DNA of 64,000 bases from an uncultured Paracoccaceae bacterium (GTDB lineage Bacteria; Pseudomonadota; Alphaproteobacteria; Rhodobacterales; Rhodobacteraceae): positions 62,001-126,000 of the forward strand of contig CANNFA010000008.1 of assembly GCA_947503765.1 (NCBI GenBank). The letters are read 5' to 3'. Every line of letters starts with the position of its first letter. Position 1 is the stretch's first letter. Of this stretch, positions 19,336-28,611 are shown piece after piece. A program made the position numbers and the translations under genes. Under the pieces are notes generated by a model. That model was not told where the DNA came from and did no database searches. It saw nothing but the letters and a program-made list of their open reading frames with translations.

Positions 19336-20228
19336 GCGGGGTCTTCGTCGTCGGCGCGCTGCACTGGGACGTCGTGGTCGATGCGCCCCACCTGCCAAGG
19401 CTGGACGAGACGGTGACGGGGCGCGCCGTCGCCTACCGGTTCGGCGGCAAGGGCGGCAATCAGGCGGTGGCCGCCGCGCGCTTCGGCGCCTCTGCGGCGA
19501 TGGCCGGGCGGGTCGGCGGCGATGCCTTCGGCGAGAACATGCTACGCGTGCTGGATGCCGCCGGGGTCGACCGGATCCAGGTGCGCGTGGTGGACGGCGC
19601 TTCGGGGATGAGCGTGGCGATCACCGATGCCAATGCCGGCTATGGCGCCGTGATCGTGTCGGGCGTCAATGCCGGGATCGTGCCACATCAGATCGAGGTG
19701 CCGCGTGATACAGGTGTACTGCTGCTGCAGAACGAGATCCCAGAGCCGGTGAACCTTGCAGTGGCGCAAAAGGCGCCCGAGCAGACGCTGGTGATCCTGA
19801 ACGCGGCCCCGGCGCGGCCGGTGGATGCGCGCCTGCTGGAGCGGGTGGATGTGCTGGTGGTCAACCGCGTCGAGGCTGCGGTGCTGACCGGGCAGGATCC
19901 CGAAACAACGGATACCGAGGCGGCGCTGGCCGCGCTACGGCGCATGGGGCCGGGGGCGGTGATCGTGACCCTTGGCAGCGACGGGCTGATCGGGGCGGGG
20001 CCTGAAGGGCGCGTGTTCCGGCGGCGCGCGCATGCGGTCAAGGCGATGTCGACCCACGGGGCGGGGGATGCCTTCATCGGCGCGCTGGCGGCGGACCTGG
20101 TACAGGGCGCGGCGCTGGCGCCGGCCTGCGATTTCGCGCAGGCCGCCGCGGCGCTGGTGGTCGCCACCGATCCCGCGCGGCGCGAGCGGTTGACGCGAGC
20201 CGATGTGGCGGCGTTCCGGGGCGGATAG
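19332..20228 (+). CDS. PfkB/ribokinase family sugar kinase
   Basis: FGGKGGNQAVAAARFG and STHGAGDAFIGALAADL motifs; ATGA overlap with the upstream gene. Confidence 0.9.
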   Translation: MSGVFVVGALHWDVVVDAPHLPRLDETVTGRAVAYRFGGKGGNQAVAAARFGASAAMAGRVGGDAFGENMLRVLDAAGVDRIQVRVVDGASGMSVAITDANAGYGAVIVSGVNAGIVPHQIEVPRDTGVLLLQNEIPEPVNLAVAQKAPEQTLVILNAAPARPVDARLLERVDVLVVNRVEAAVLTGQDPETTDTEAALAALRRMGPGAVIVTLGSDGLIGAGPEGRVFRRRAHAVKAMSTHGAGDAFIGALAADLVQGAALAPACDFAQAAAALVVATDPARRERLTRADVAAFRGG

Positions 20229-20253
20229 GCCGCCCGCCGACCCGCCCGCCGCC

Positions 20254-21096
20254 TTATACGTCCAGCGAATAGAACTCCGCCGCGGTGCCGCCGAACACCC
20301 TTGCGCGTTCGGCGCCGGACAAACCTGCGGTCAGCGCCTCGGCGGCTTCGCGCCAAGCGTCGTATTCGCAGACCAGCCGCACCACCGGCCAGTCCGACCC
20401 CCACATCACCCGGTCGGGGCCGAACACCGTCAGGACATGCTCGGCATAGGGGCGCAGCGCCTCGACCGTCCAGTCGCCATCGGTTTCGGTCACGATCCCC
20501 GACAGCTTGCAGTAGGCGTCGGTGTCGTCGGCGATCTTCTTCATCCCGTCGGCCCAGAAGCGGAAATTCTCGTCCGAATGATCGCGGATCTGCGGTTTCA
20601 TGCAGTGATCCACGACCGTCTTCATCTGCGGATAGCGCGTCAGGATCTGGTGGAAATTCGCCAGGTGGCGCGGGAAACCCAGCGCGTCGAAGGTCAGGCC
20701 CAGTTCCGCCAGCGCGCCGTAGGCCCATTGCACGTCGTCCCGCAGCATCCAGTCGTCATCGGGGATGTCCTGGATCATCGGCCGCACGCCCTTGAATTTC
20801 GGGTGCTTGGCCAGCCGTTCCAGATGCGCGCGGTGCTCGGGCCGCTCGAAGTCGACCCAGCCGACGACACCGGCGATATGCGGCGTCGCATCGGCGAGGC
20901 CCAGCATGTACTCGGTCTCTTCCACCGTCGGGGCGGCCTGCACCAGAACCGTATGGTCGATCCGGTGCGCCGCGCGGGCCGCATCCAGATCGGCGGGGAA
21001 ATAGGTGCGGGCCAGCGTCGCGTTGTCCATCGGCATCCAGCCGTAATCGCCCCGTGCGGGGTTCCAGAAATGCTGGTGCGCATCCACCTGTGCCAT
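20254..21096 (-). CDS. Amidohydrolase family protein (aldonolactonase / dicarboxylate lactonase-like)
   Basis: VDAHQHFWNPARGDYGWM, DHCMKPQI, VMWGSDWPV motifs (PF04909 family). Confidence 0.85.
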   Translation of the reverse strand: MAQVDAHQHFWNPARGDYGWMPMDNATLARTYFPADLDAARAAHRIDHTVLVQAAPTVEETEYMLGLADATPHIAGVVGWVDFERPEHRAHLERLAKHPKFKGVRPMIQDIPDDDWMLRDDVQWAYGALAELGLTFDALGFPRHLANFHQILTRYPQMKTVVDHCMKPQIRDHSDENFRFWADGMKKIADDTDAYCKLSGIVTETDGDWTVEALRPYAEHVLTVFGPDRVMWGSDWPVVRLVCEYDAWREAAEALTAGLSGAERARVFGGTAAEFYSLDV

Positions 21097-21098
21097 GG

Positions 21099-22136
21099 TC
21101 AAGCCTCCTGTCCGGTCGGGGCGTCCTTGCGCATCAGCCCCTCTGCCTTCAAATCCTGCCACAGTGCGGCGGGGATGTCCGCGCGCACCGCAGCCAGGTT
21201 CGATTCCATCTCGGCCACGCCCTGCCCGCCGGGGATCACCGAGACCACGGCGGGATGCAGCAGCGGAAAGCGGAACGCGGCATCCACAAGGCGCACGTCG
21301 TGGCGGGTGCAGACCGCCTCGATCCGGCGCACGCGGTCCAGGATCTCTGGCGGGGCGGGGTCGTAGTTGTAGTACGCCCCCTCGCGCGGGCCGGTGGCGA
21401 GGATGCCCGAATTGTACGGCCCGCCGATCACGATGCCGATGCCCTGTCGCTCGCAGAGCGGCAGGAAGCTGTCCAGCGCCTCCTGCTCCAGCAGGGTATA
21501 GCGCCCGGCCAGCAGGAACAGGTCGAAATCGCCGCGCTCGGCAAGCCATTGCGCGGGCTGCCATTCGTTGATCCCCGCGCCGAACGCGCCGATCACGCCC
21601 TGGTCGCGCAGCTCGCTGAGCGCGCGGTAGCCGCCCTCCATGAACTCGGCCAGCCTTGCATCCAGCGCCTCCTGGGTGCGGTGGTTGAACAGGTCCAGAT
21701 CGTGGGCATAAAGGATATCGACCCGCGACACGCCCAGCCGTTCCAGCGAGAAGTCGAGGCTGCGCATCACGCCGTCATAGCCGTAATCGTAGACTTCCTG
21801 CCGGGCGGGCACGTCGAACCACTTGTCCCTGCCGTCGCGTTCCTCTGGCGGGCAGGCGCGCAGAAGCCGGCCGACCTTGGTGGACAGCACGTATTCGCCG
21901 CGCGGCTTGCCGCGCAGGAACCGGTTGATCCGCGTTTCCGACAGCCCCAGCCCGTAAAGCGGCGCAGTGTCGTAGTACCGCGCGCCGTTCTGCCAGGCGA
22001 TGTTCAGCAGATCGTCCACCTCGGTATCGGTGACCGCCCGGTAGAGATTGCCGATCGGCGCGCCGCCAAAGCCCATTTCCGTGAAGGTCAGCCCGCCCGT
22101 TCCGCGCCTGTCCCAGTGCCGTGTCGCGATGGTCAT
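21099..22136 (-). CDS. Aldo/keto reductase (aldose 1-dehydrogenase-like)
   Basis: GFGGAPIGNLYRAVTD, YYDTAPLYGLGLSE, AKR fold; adjacent to lactonase-like gene. Confidence 0.88.
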   Translation of the reverse strand: MTIATRHWDRRGTGGLTFTEMGFGGAPIGNLYRAVTDTEVDDLLNIAWQNGARYYDTAPLYGLGLSETRINRFLRGKPRGEYVLSTKVGRLLRACPPEERDGRDKWFDVPARQEVYDYGYDGVMRSLDFSLERLGVSRVDILYAHDLDLFNHRTQEALDARLAEFMEGGYRALSELRDQGVIGAFGAGINEWQPAQWLAERGDFDLFLLAGRYTLLEQEALDSFLPLCERQGIGIVIGGPYNSGILATGPREGAYYNYDPAPPEILDRVRRIEAVCTRHDVRLVDAAFRFPLLHPAVVSVIPGGQGVAEMESNLAAVRADIPAALWQDLKAEGLMRKDAPTGQEA

Positions 22137-22359
22137 CGGTCCCTCCCTGTTGGTCCGCCGCGCGGGTTCGGGGTGACGTTAGTGCAGGATGCGGCGGGAT
22201 GGAACAGCCCGGTGCCGGACATGCCGTGCGCCGCCGCATAACGTCTTGCGTTCGGCGGATCGGGCGGTAGGCTCGGCCGAAATCGGGAGGATACGGGATG
22301 AGCAGGCGCAGACAGCTCTTTGGCAACCGCAAGTCGGGGATCGCCAAAGGGGGCGGGAC

Positions 22360-23478
22360 ATGACCGGCCCCGAGACGCAGGAGCGGCAGGGCCGGCTGGC
22401 GCGCGATCTGGCCGACCTGATGCTGGTGCCGGGCCTGTCGGGCCACGAGGACCGCGTGCGCCGGGCCATCGCCGGCAAGCTGTCCGAGGACGGGATCGAC
22501 AGCCGCTCGGACCGGCTGGGCAACCTGATTGCGACATTCGAGGGGGCGGAAGACGCGCCTTCGGTCATGCTTTTTACACATATGGATCAATTGGGATTCA
22601 TTGTGCGAAAAGTGGAAGAGGACGGGTTGATCCGGGTCGAGCGGCTTGGCGGCGTGCCCGAGCGCGCGCTTGCCTCGCAGCCGGTGCTGCTGTGCGGTGC
22701 CAAGGGAGACGTGGCGGGGATCATCTACAACAAGGCGCATCACGCCACCCAGCCGGACGAGAAGTTCACCGTCACCAAGACCCCCGATCTGCGGATCGAC
22801 ACCGGCCACGGATCGAAAGCGGCGGTCGAGGCGGCGGGGATCGCGATCGGAACGCCGGTGGTCTACCGGCCGCACGTCCTGCCGCTGGCGAACGGGCGCA
22901 TAGCAGGCACCAGCGTCGACGACCGTGCCGGCTGTGCCGTGCTGGTCGAGGTGGCGCGCGCCATGGCGGCGCGGGAAGGCGGGCCGACCGTGCATGTCGT
23001 GTTCACGACGCAAGAGGAATTCAACCTGCGCGGCGCCCAGGTCGCGGCGCAGACGCTGAAGCCCGATATCGCTGTGCAGATCGACATCATGCTGACCAGC
23101 GACACCCCAGAAATGGCCGACCGCGGCGAGATGCTGCTTGGCGGCGGGCCGGGGATCAGCCTTTATTCCTTCCACGGGCGCGGCACGCTGAACGGCGTGA
23201 TCCCGCACCCGTCGGCCGTGCGGCTGATGGAGGATACCGCGGCCGCCGAGGGCCTGACGCTGCAACGATCCGCACAAGTCGGCGTATTGACGGATCTGTC
23301 CTATGTGCAGCTCGTGGGCGAGGGGGTTGTCGCGATAGATGCGGGATTCCCGATGCGCTATTCCCATTCCAGCCTTGAAATGTGCGATCTGTCCGATCTG
23401 GAGGGGCTGACGCAATTGCTGATCGCGGCGGCGGCGCGGATCGGGCCGGATTTCGACCTCCTGAGGGACGGCGCATGA
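22360..23478 (+). CDS. M42 family metallopeptidase (FrvX-like)
   Basis: HMDQLGFIV, SVDDRAGCAVLVE, TTQEEFNLRGAQVAA, SHSSLEM motifs. Confidence 0.87.
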   Translation: MTGPETQERQGRLARDLADLMLVPGLSGHEDRVRRAIAGKLSEDGIDSRSDRLGNLIATFEGAEDAPSVMLFTHMDQLGFIVRKVEEDGLIRVERLGGVPERALASQPVLLCGAKGDVAGIIYNKAHHATQPDEKFTVTKTPDLRIDTGHGSKAAVEAAGIAIGTPVVYRPHVLPLANGRIAGTSVDDRAGCAVLVEVARAMAAREGGPTVHVVFTTQEEFNLRGAQVAAQTLKPDIAVQIDIMLTSDTPEMADRGEMLLGGGPGISLYSFHGRGTLNGVIPHPSAVRLMEDTAAAEGLTLQRSAQVGVLTDLSYVQLVGEGVVAIDAGFPMRYSHSSLEMCDLSDLEGLTQLLIAAAARIGPDFDLLRDGA

Positions 23479-24980
23479 CCTATACGCTGGGGATCGACAT
23501 CGGCACCTATCAATCCAAGGGCGTGCTGGTCGACGGCAGCGGCAACATCGTCGCCGAGGCGCGGGTTCCGCATGAAATGATCGTGCCGCGCCCCGGCTGG
23601 GCGGAACACCGCGCCGACGAGGATTGGTGGGACAATTTCAAGGCGATCACGCGCGAGATTCTGGCCACCGCGAAGGCCAGCGGCATCGACCCGGCCGAAA
23701 TCGCCTGTATCGGCACCAGCGGCATCGGCCCCTGCATGCTGCCGGTGGACAAGGATGGCACGCCGCTGATGAACGCGGTGCTCTACGGCGTCGACAGCCG
23801 CGCCGGCGCCGAGATCGAGGAACTGACCGCCCGGATCGGCGAGGACACGATCATGGCGCGCTGCGGCAACGCGCTGACCTCGCAATCGGTGGGGCCCAAG
23901 ATCCTGTGGCTGGCGCGCAACCGGCCCGAGATCTTCGCGCGCACGGCGCAGGTGCTGAACTCCACCAGCTACCTGACCTATCGGCTGACGGGCGAATACA
24001 CGGTCGACCATTATACCGCCGCCAATTTCACCCCGCTCTATGATGTCAACGCGCAGGACTGGGCCGCCGACCTGGCCGAGGGGATCGTGCCGCTGGACCG
24101 GCTGCCAAGGCTGCTGTGGTCGACCGAGATCGCAGGCCATGTGACCGCCGCCGCCGCCGCCGAGACGGGGCTGGCCGAGGGAACGCCGGTGACCGCCGGC
24201 ACCATCGACGCCGCCGCCGAGGCGGTCAGCGTCGGTGTGCGCCGCCCCGGCGACATGATGATGATGTACGGCTCGACCGTGTTCATCATCCAGGTCACGG
24301 CCGAACGGGTGAACGACGCGCGGCTGTGGTATGCGCCCTGGCTTTACCCCGGCGCGCATGCCTCGATGGCGGGGCTGGCCACGTCGGGCACGCTGACCCA
24401 CTGGTTCCGCGACCGGTTCGCCCGCGAATTGCCGCGAGAGACGGCGTTCGAGGCGCTGTCGGCAGAGGCTGCCGCCTCGCCCCCCGGCGCGAACGGGGTG
24501 CTGATGCTGCCCTATTTCGCGGGCGAGCGGACACCGATCCACGACCCGTATGCCAAGGGCGCCTTTTTCGGCCTGAACCTCACGCATACGCGCGGCGACC
24601 TGTTCCGCGCGCTGATCGAAGGGATCGCCAGCGGCACCGCGCATGTGTTCGAGACCTATGCCGAGGTCGGCGCGCCGCCCAAGCGGATCCTCGCGGTGGG
24701 CGGCGGCACCAACAATCCGGTCTGGCTGCAATCGACGTCCGATTATGGCGGGCTGCCGCAGATCGTCTGCGAAAAGACCGTGGGCGCGTCCTATGGCGAT
24801 GCCTTCCTGGCCGCCTGCGCGGTGGGGCGGGCGGCCCCCGATGACATCGAGGCGTGGAACCCCGCGGTGCGCACCGTCACGCCAGAGGATCACCCGGTGG
24901 TCAAACGGCAATACGCGCTGTTCAAGCGGCTGCACGGCCAGACCCGCGACATCGCGCGGGAACTGGACGGGCTGTCGTGA
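23475..24980 (+). CDS. FGGY-family carbohydrate kinase
   Basis: GIDIGTYQSKGVLVD, GTSGIGPCMLPVD, ILAVGGGTNNPVWLQ motifs; ATGA overlap. Confidence 0.9.
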   Translation: MTYTLGIDIGTYQSKGVLVDGSGNIVAEARVPHEMIVPRPGWAEHRADEDWWDNFKAITREILATAKASGIDPAEIACIGTSGIGPCMLPVDKDGTPLMNAVLYGVDSRAGAEIEELTARIGEDTIMARCGNALTSQSVGPKILWLARNRPEIFARTAQVLNSTSYLTYRLTGEYTVDHYTAANFTPLYDVNAQDWAADLAEGIVPLDRLPRLLWSTEIAGHVTAAAAAETGLAEGTPVTAGTIDAAAEAVSVGVRRPGDMMMMYGSTVFIIQVTAERVNDARLWYAPWLYPGAHASMAGLATSGTLTHWFRDRFARELPRETAFEALSAEAAASPPGANGVLMLPYFAGERTPIHDPYAKGAFFGLNLTHTRGDLFRALIEGIASGTAHVFETYAEVGAPPKRILAVGGGTNNPVWLQSTSDYGGLPQIVCEKTVGASYGDAFLAACAVGRAAPDDIEAWNPAVRTVTPEDHPVVKRQYALFKRLHGQTRDIARELDGLS

Positions 24981-25011
24981 CCCGGCGCCCGGACGCGGCC
25001 CGGGACACACC

Positions 25012-25569
25012 ATGATGCAGGACCGGTTGCAGACCGCGCTGGCCGAACTCGGCGCCGCCCTGTCCGGTATCGACGCGGGCGAGGTGGAAACCGCCTGCGA
25101 CCGGATCGCGGGCGCGCGGCGCATCGTGCTCTATGGCTGCGGCCGCGAGGGGCTGATGATGCGCGGCCTGGCGATGCGGCTCTATCACCTGGGGCTGGAT
25201 GCGCATGTGCAGGGAGAGATGGGGACGCCGCCCGTGGGGCCGGGCGATCTGCTGATCGTCTCGGCCGGGCCGGGGGAACTGGCCACCGTCACCGCCCTGA
25301 TGCGCGTCGCGCAGGAGGCCGGCGCCGGCGTGCTGTTCCTGACGGCGAGGCCGGATACGGCCAGCGCCGCGCTGGCCGAAATGATCCTCACGATCCCCGC
25401 CCAGACCATGGCAAGCGACCGCTCCGGCGCGGCCAGCGCGGTGCTGCCGATGGGTTCGGTCTATGAAGGCGCGATGTTCGTGCTGTTCGAGATCGTGATC
25501 GACATGCTGCGCACCCGGCTGGGCGTGACCCCCGAGGCGATGCGCGCCAACCACACCAATCTGGAGTGA
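25012..25569 (+). CDS. SIS-domain sugar isomerase (6-phospho-3-hexuloisomerase-like)
   Basis: RIVLYGCGREGLMMRGLAMRLYHLGL... GDLLIVSAGPGE ... typical SIS fold. Confidence 0.8.
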   Translation: MMQDRLQTALAELGAALSGIDAGEVETACDRIAGARRIVLYGCGREGLMMRGLAMRLYHLGLDAHVQGEMGTPPVGPGDLLIVSAGPGELATVTALMRVAQEAGAGVLFLTARPDTASAALAEMILTIPAQTMASDRSGAASAVLPMGSVYEGAMFVLFEIVIDMLRTRLGVTPEAMRANHTNLE

Positions 25570-25572
25570 AAG

Positions 25573-26310
25573 ATGCGCTATGAGATGATGCTGCCGCACC
25601 AGATTCGCGCCGCGATCGCCGCGAATACGCCGGTGATCCTGCCGCTGGGGGTGCTGGAATACCATGGCGAGCATATGGCCGTGGGCATGGACACGCTGGC
25701 CGTGACACGCATCTTCGACCGGCTGGAGCAGGAGATGGATCTGGTGATCCTGCCGCCCTTTGCCTATGGCGCGGCCAGCCATGCGGTGCGCGGTCCCGAA
25801 GGCGGCACGCTGCATGTCGATGCCGGCCGCATCGCGCCGCTGGCCGAGGAGATGTTCCATTCCCTGCTGCGGATCGGGTTTCGCAACATCCACGGCTTCG
25901 TGCATCACCAGACGGAGAACTTCGTGGCCGGGATGCCGACCGATCTGGCCTTCCGCTTCGCCGGGCGGCAGGCGGTGTTCCGGTTCCTCGAGGCGGAACG
26001 CGGCGAGGGCTGGTGGGGCAGCGGGCAGATGCAGGATTACTACGACCAGCACGAGGCGGGGACCGATCCGTTCAACTGGGTGCGGGTGCATCCGCTGATG
26101 GACGAGGGCATCACCGCCCGCTACCCGTTCGATCATGCCGGGATCGGGGAAACCTCGCTGATGCTGGCGCTGGCGCCCGACGCGGTGGACCGGGACCGGC
26201 TGGCCGAGAACGACACCTGGTATACCGAAAGCGCGGTGGAGGCGACGGCGGAGCTGGGCGAGCAAGGCTGCGCGATGATCATGGAGAGGCTGCGGCGCCT
26301 GCTGGGCTGA
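25573..26310 (+). CDS. Creatininase family protein
   Basis: VILPLGVLEYHGEHMAVGMDTLAV and creatininase-like metal-binding residues. Confidence 0.85.
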   Translation: MRYEMMLPHQIRAAIAANTPVILPLGVLEYHGEHMAVGMDTLAVTRIFDRLEQEMDLVILPPFAYGAASHAVRGPEGGTLHVDAGRIAPLAEEMFHSLLRIGFRNIHGFVHHQTENFVAGMPTDLAFRFAGRQAVFRFLEAERGEGWWGSGQMQDYYDQHEAGTDPFNWVRVHPLMDEGITARYPFDHAGIGETSLMLALAPDAVDRDRLAENDTWYTESAVEATAELGEQGCAMIMERLRRLLG

Positions 26311-26670
26311 TTGAATACGGCGGGGTGGGATGGACGTTCCGCCCATATCGTAAAGCCGCGCTTCGCCGGCGCGCGCGGCGGCGATCCGCACCGATGAACC
26401 CCTCGATTTATCCCGGCCGCACCCACTATCGTTCAACGCGTTGCGCAAGCGGCAGCAAATCGCCGCCGCGTGGGAGCGCGCCGGCGATGCGCGGCGGCCA
26501 GCGGCCTTTATTCCGCGCGGGCGCCACGGGTCAAGGAATCGCCGTGGAGCATTTGCAGCGCCACCCCACGGGCAGGCGCACGCCCGGCGCCCCCTTTCCC
26601 CCGCGCCCGCTTTACCCCGCCGGTCCTTGGCGCTACATCCGGCGATGCCAGCACAAACAGGGATAGCCCG

Positions 26671-27903
26671 ATGCCCGACGACCTGATCAACTCCTACCGG
26701 ACCGGCCCCGACGAGAACGGCCGTTTCGGCCTGCATGGCGGGCGGTTCGTGTCGGAAACGCTGATGCCGCTGATCCTCGACCTCGAGGCGTGCTACGAGC
26801 ATGCCAAGACCGACCAGAGCTTCTGGGACGAGATGGACTTCCTGTGGAAGCATTATGTCGGCCGGCCCTCGCCGCTGTATTTTGCGGAACGCATGACCGA
26901 GCGGCTGGGCGGTGCGAAAATCTACCTCAAGCGCGACGAGCTGAACCATACCGGCGCGCACAAGATCAACAACGTGCTGGGCCAGATCATCCTTGCCCGC
27001 CGCATGGGCAAGACCCGGATCATCGCGGAAACCGGCGCGGGCCAGCACGGCGTGGCGACGGCGACGGTCTGTGCCAAGTTCGGGCTGAAATGCATCGTCT
27101 ACATGGGCGCGCATGACGTGGAACGGCAGAAACCCAACGTGTTCCGCATGCGCCTGCTGGGCGCCGAGGTGGTGCCGGTCACCTCCGGGCGCGGCACGCT
27201 CAAGGACGCGATGAACGATGCCCTGCGCGACTGGGTGACCAATGTGCGCGACACGTTCTACTGCATCGGAACGGTGGCGGGGCCGCACCCCTACCCGGCG
27301 ATGGTGCGCGATTTTCAAAGCATCATCGGCAAGGAAGCCAAGGCGCAGATGCAGGAGGCCGAGGGCCGGCTTCCCGATACGATCATCGCCGCGATCGGCG
27401 GCGGGTCGAACGCGATGGGCCTGTTCCATCCGTTCCTCGACGACAAGGATGTGCGGATCATCGGGGTGGAGGCGGGCGGCAAGGGTGTCGACGAGAAGAT
27501 GCAGCATTGCGCGTCGCTGACCGGCGGGCGGCCCGGCGTGCTGCATGGCAACCGGACCTATCTGCTGCAGGACGATGACGGGCAAATCCTGGAAGGCCAC
27601 TCGATTTCCGCGGGGCTCGACTATCCCGGCATCGGGCCCGAGCATTCCTGGCTGCACGATACCAAGCGCGCCGAATATGTCGCCATCACCGATGCCGAGG
27701 CGCTTGAGGCGTTCCAGCTGTGCTGCGAGACCGAGGGGATCATCCCCGCGCTGGAGCCGTCCCACGCGCTGGCCCATGTGATGAAGATCGCGCCGGACCT
27801 GCCGAAGGATCACATCATCTGCATGAACCTGTGCGGGCGGGGCGACAAGGATATCTATACCGTCGCCCGCGCGCTGGGCATGGAGATGGGCGACGCCGAC
27901 TGA
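26671..27903 (+). CDS. trpB: Tryptophan synthase beta chain
   Basis: [20 protein letters not shown] (PLP Lys), [20 protein letters not shown] motifs. Confidence 0.97.
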   Translation: MPDDLINSYRTGPDENGRFGLHGGRFVSETLMPLILDLEACYEHAKTDQSFWDEMDFLWKHYVGRPSPLYFAERMTERLGGAKIYLKRDELNHTGAHKINNVLGQIILARRMGKTRIIAETGAGQHGVATATVCAKFGLKCIVYMGAHDVERQKPNVFRMRLLGAEVVPVTSGRGTLKDAMNDALRDWVTNVRDTFYCIGTVAGPHPYPAMVRDFQSIIGKEAKAQMQEAEGRLPDTIIAAIGGGSNAMGLFHPFLDDKDVRIIGVEAGGKGVDEKMQHCASLTGGRPGVLHGNRTYLLQDDDGQILEGHSISAGLDYPGIGPEHSWLHDTKRAEYVAITDAEALEAFQLCCETEGIIPALEPSHALAHVMKIAPDLPKDHIICMNLCGRGDKDIYTVARALGMEMGDAD

Positions 27904-28090
27904 GCCGGTCCGGCCGGACGCCCCCATTATTGCGGCATAAACCAAAGGTCTATGCGGATCGGCGCGCGGCTTATGGCGGCGGCGCTAAACCCGTGTTCAA
28001 TGGGCAGTGGCGAGATATCGGCGCATTTCCGGGACAGCCGGCGACCAACGGCGGCTTTGACACCCGGATATGTTCTGAAAGGACACGACC

Positions 28091-28525
28091 ATGAACACCA
28101 TGTTCAAACTCACGGCGCTTTCCCTGCTGCTTGGCAGCGTTGCCTCCGTCGCCTCCGCGCGGGATGCCGATTTCCGGCAGCTCGACACCAATGACGACGG
28201 CTATGTCGACCAGGCCGAGCTCGAATCCTATTTCGGGACCGAGGCCGCGCAGTCGATTCTCGGCCGCGACGACGCGGACGGCGACAATCGCCTGTCGCGG
28301 GACGAGGCAATCGCGGCGGATAACCGCGACGACGATCCGAACGATCCCGATGACGACGACGATCTGGACAACCCCGACGACGATGTCGAGGTCGAGCTGG
28401 ACGACGACCCGAACGATCCCGAGGACGACGATGACGACGATGATCGTGATGACGACGATGATGACGATGACCGGGATGACGACCGGGACGACAACGACGA
28501 CGACGATGACGACGACGATGATTGA
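28091..28525 (+). CDS. Secreted EF-hand protein with poly-Asp C-terminal tail
   Basis: Signal peptide; EF-hand loops DTNDDGYVDQAE and DADGDNRLSRDE; ~65-residue Asp-rich tail. Confidence 0.8.
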   Translation: MNTMFKLTALSLLLGSVASVASARDADFRQLDTNDDGYVDQAELESYFGTEAAQSILGRDDADGDNRLSRDEAIAADNRDDDPNDPDDDDDLDNPDDDVEVELDDDPNDPEDDDDDDDRDDDDDDDDRDDDRDDNDDDDDDDDD

Positions 28526-28565
28526 GCCGGGCGGCGCACCGCGCCGGACCTGACCGGGCACCACC

Positions 28566-28600
28566 GCCGGATCCGCGCCGAAACGCGGGTCCGGCCTTTT
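28566..28600 (+). terminator. Rho-independent terminator after the EF-hand gene
   Basis: GCCGGATCCGCG/CGCGGGTCCGGC 12-bp stem (one G-T) followed by CTTTT. Confidence 0.75.
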
Positions 28601-28611
28601 CGGGCATTGAA

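Noticed and set aside
17461-26310. Prophage or integrative element as origin of the sugar cluster
   Set aside because: No integrase, tRNA attachment site, transposase or phage gene seen at the borders; composition looks like the rest of the window.
26470-27903. 67-aa N-terminal extension of trpB implied by the ORF track
   Set aside because: Extension has spurious Arg/Ala/Pro-rich sequence; the canonical TrpB N-terminus starts at 26671.
24922-27945. 1007-aa minus-strand ORF
   Set aside because: Runs antisense across the SIS, creatininase and trpB genes and their intergenic DNA; artefact of few stop codons in GC-rich sequence.
28320-28530. Possible CRISPR or tandem-repeat array in the gac/gat-rich DNA
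   Set aside because: No regular spacer/repeat periodicity; explained by Asp codons in an acidic protein tail.
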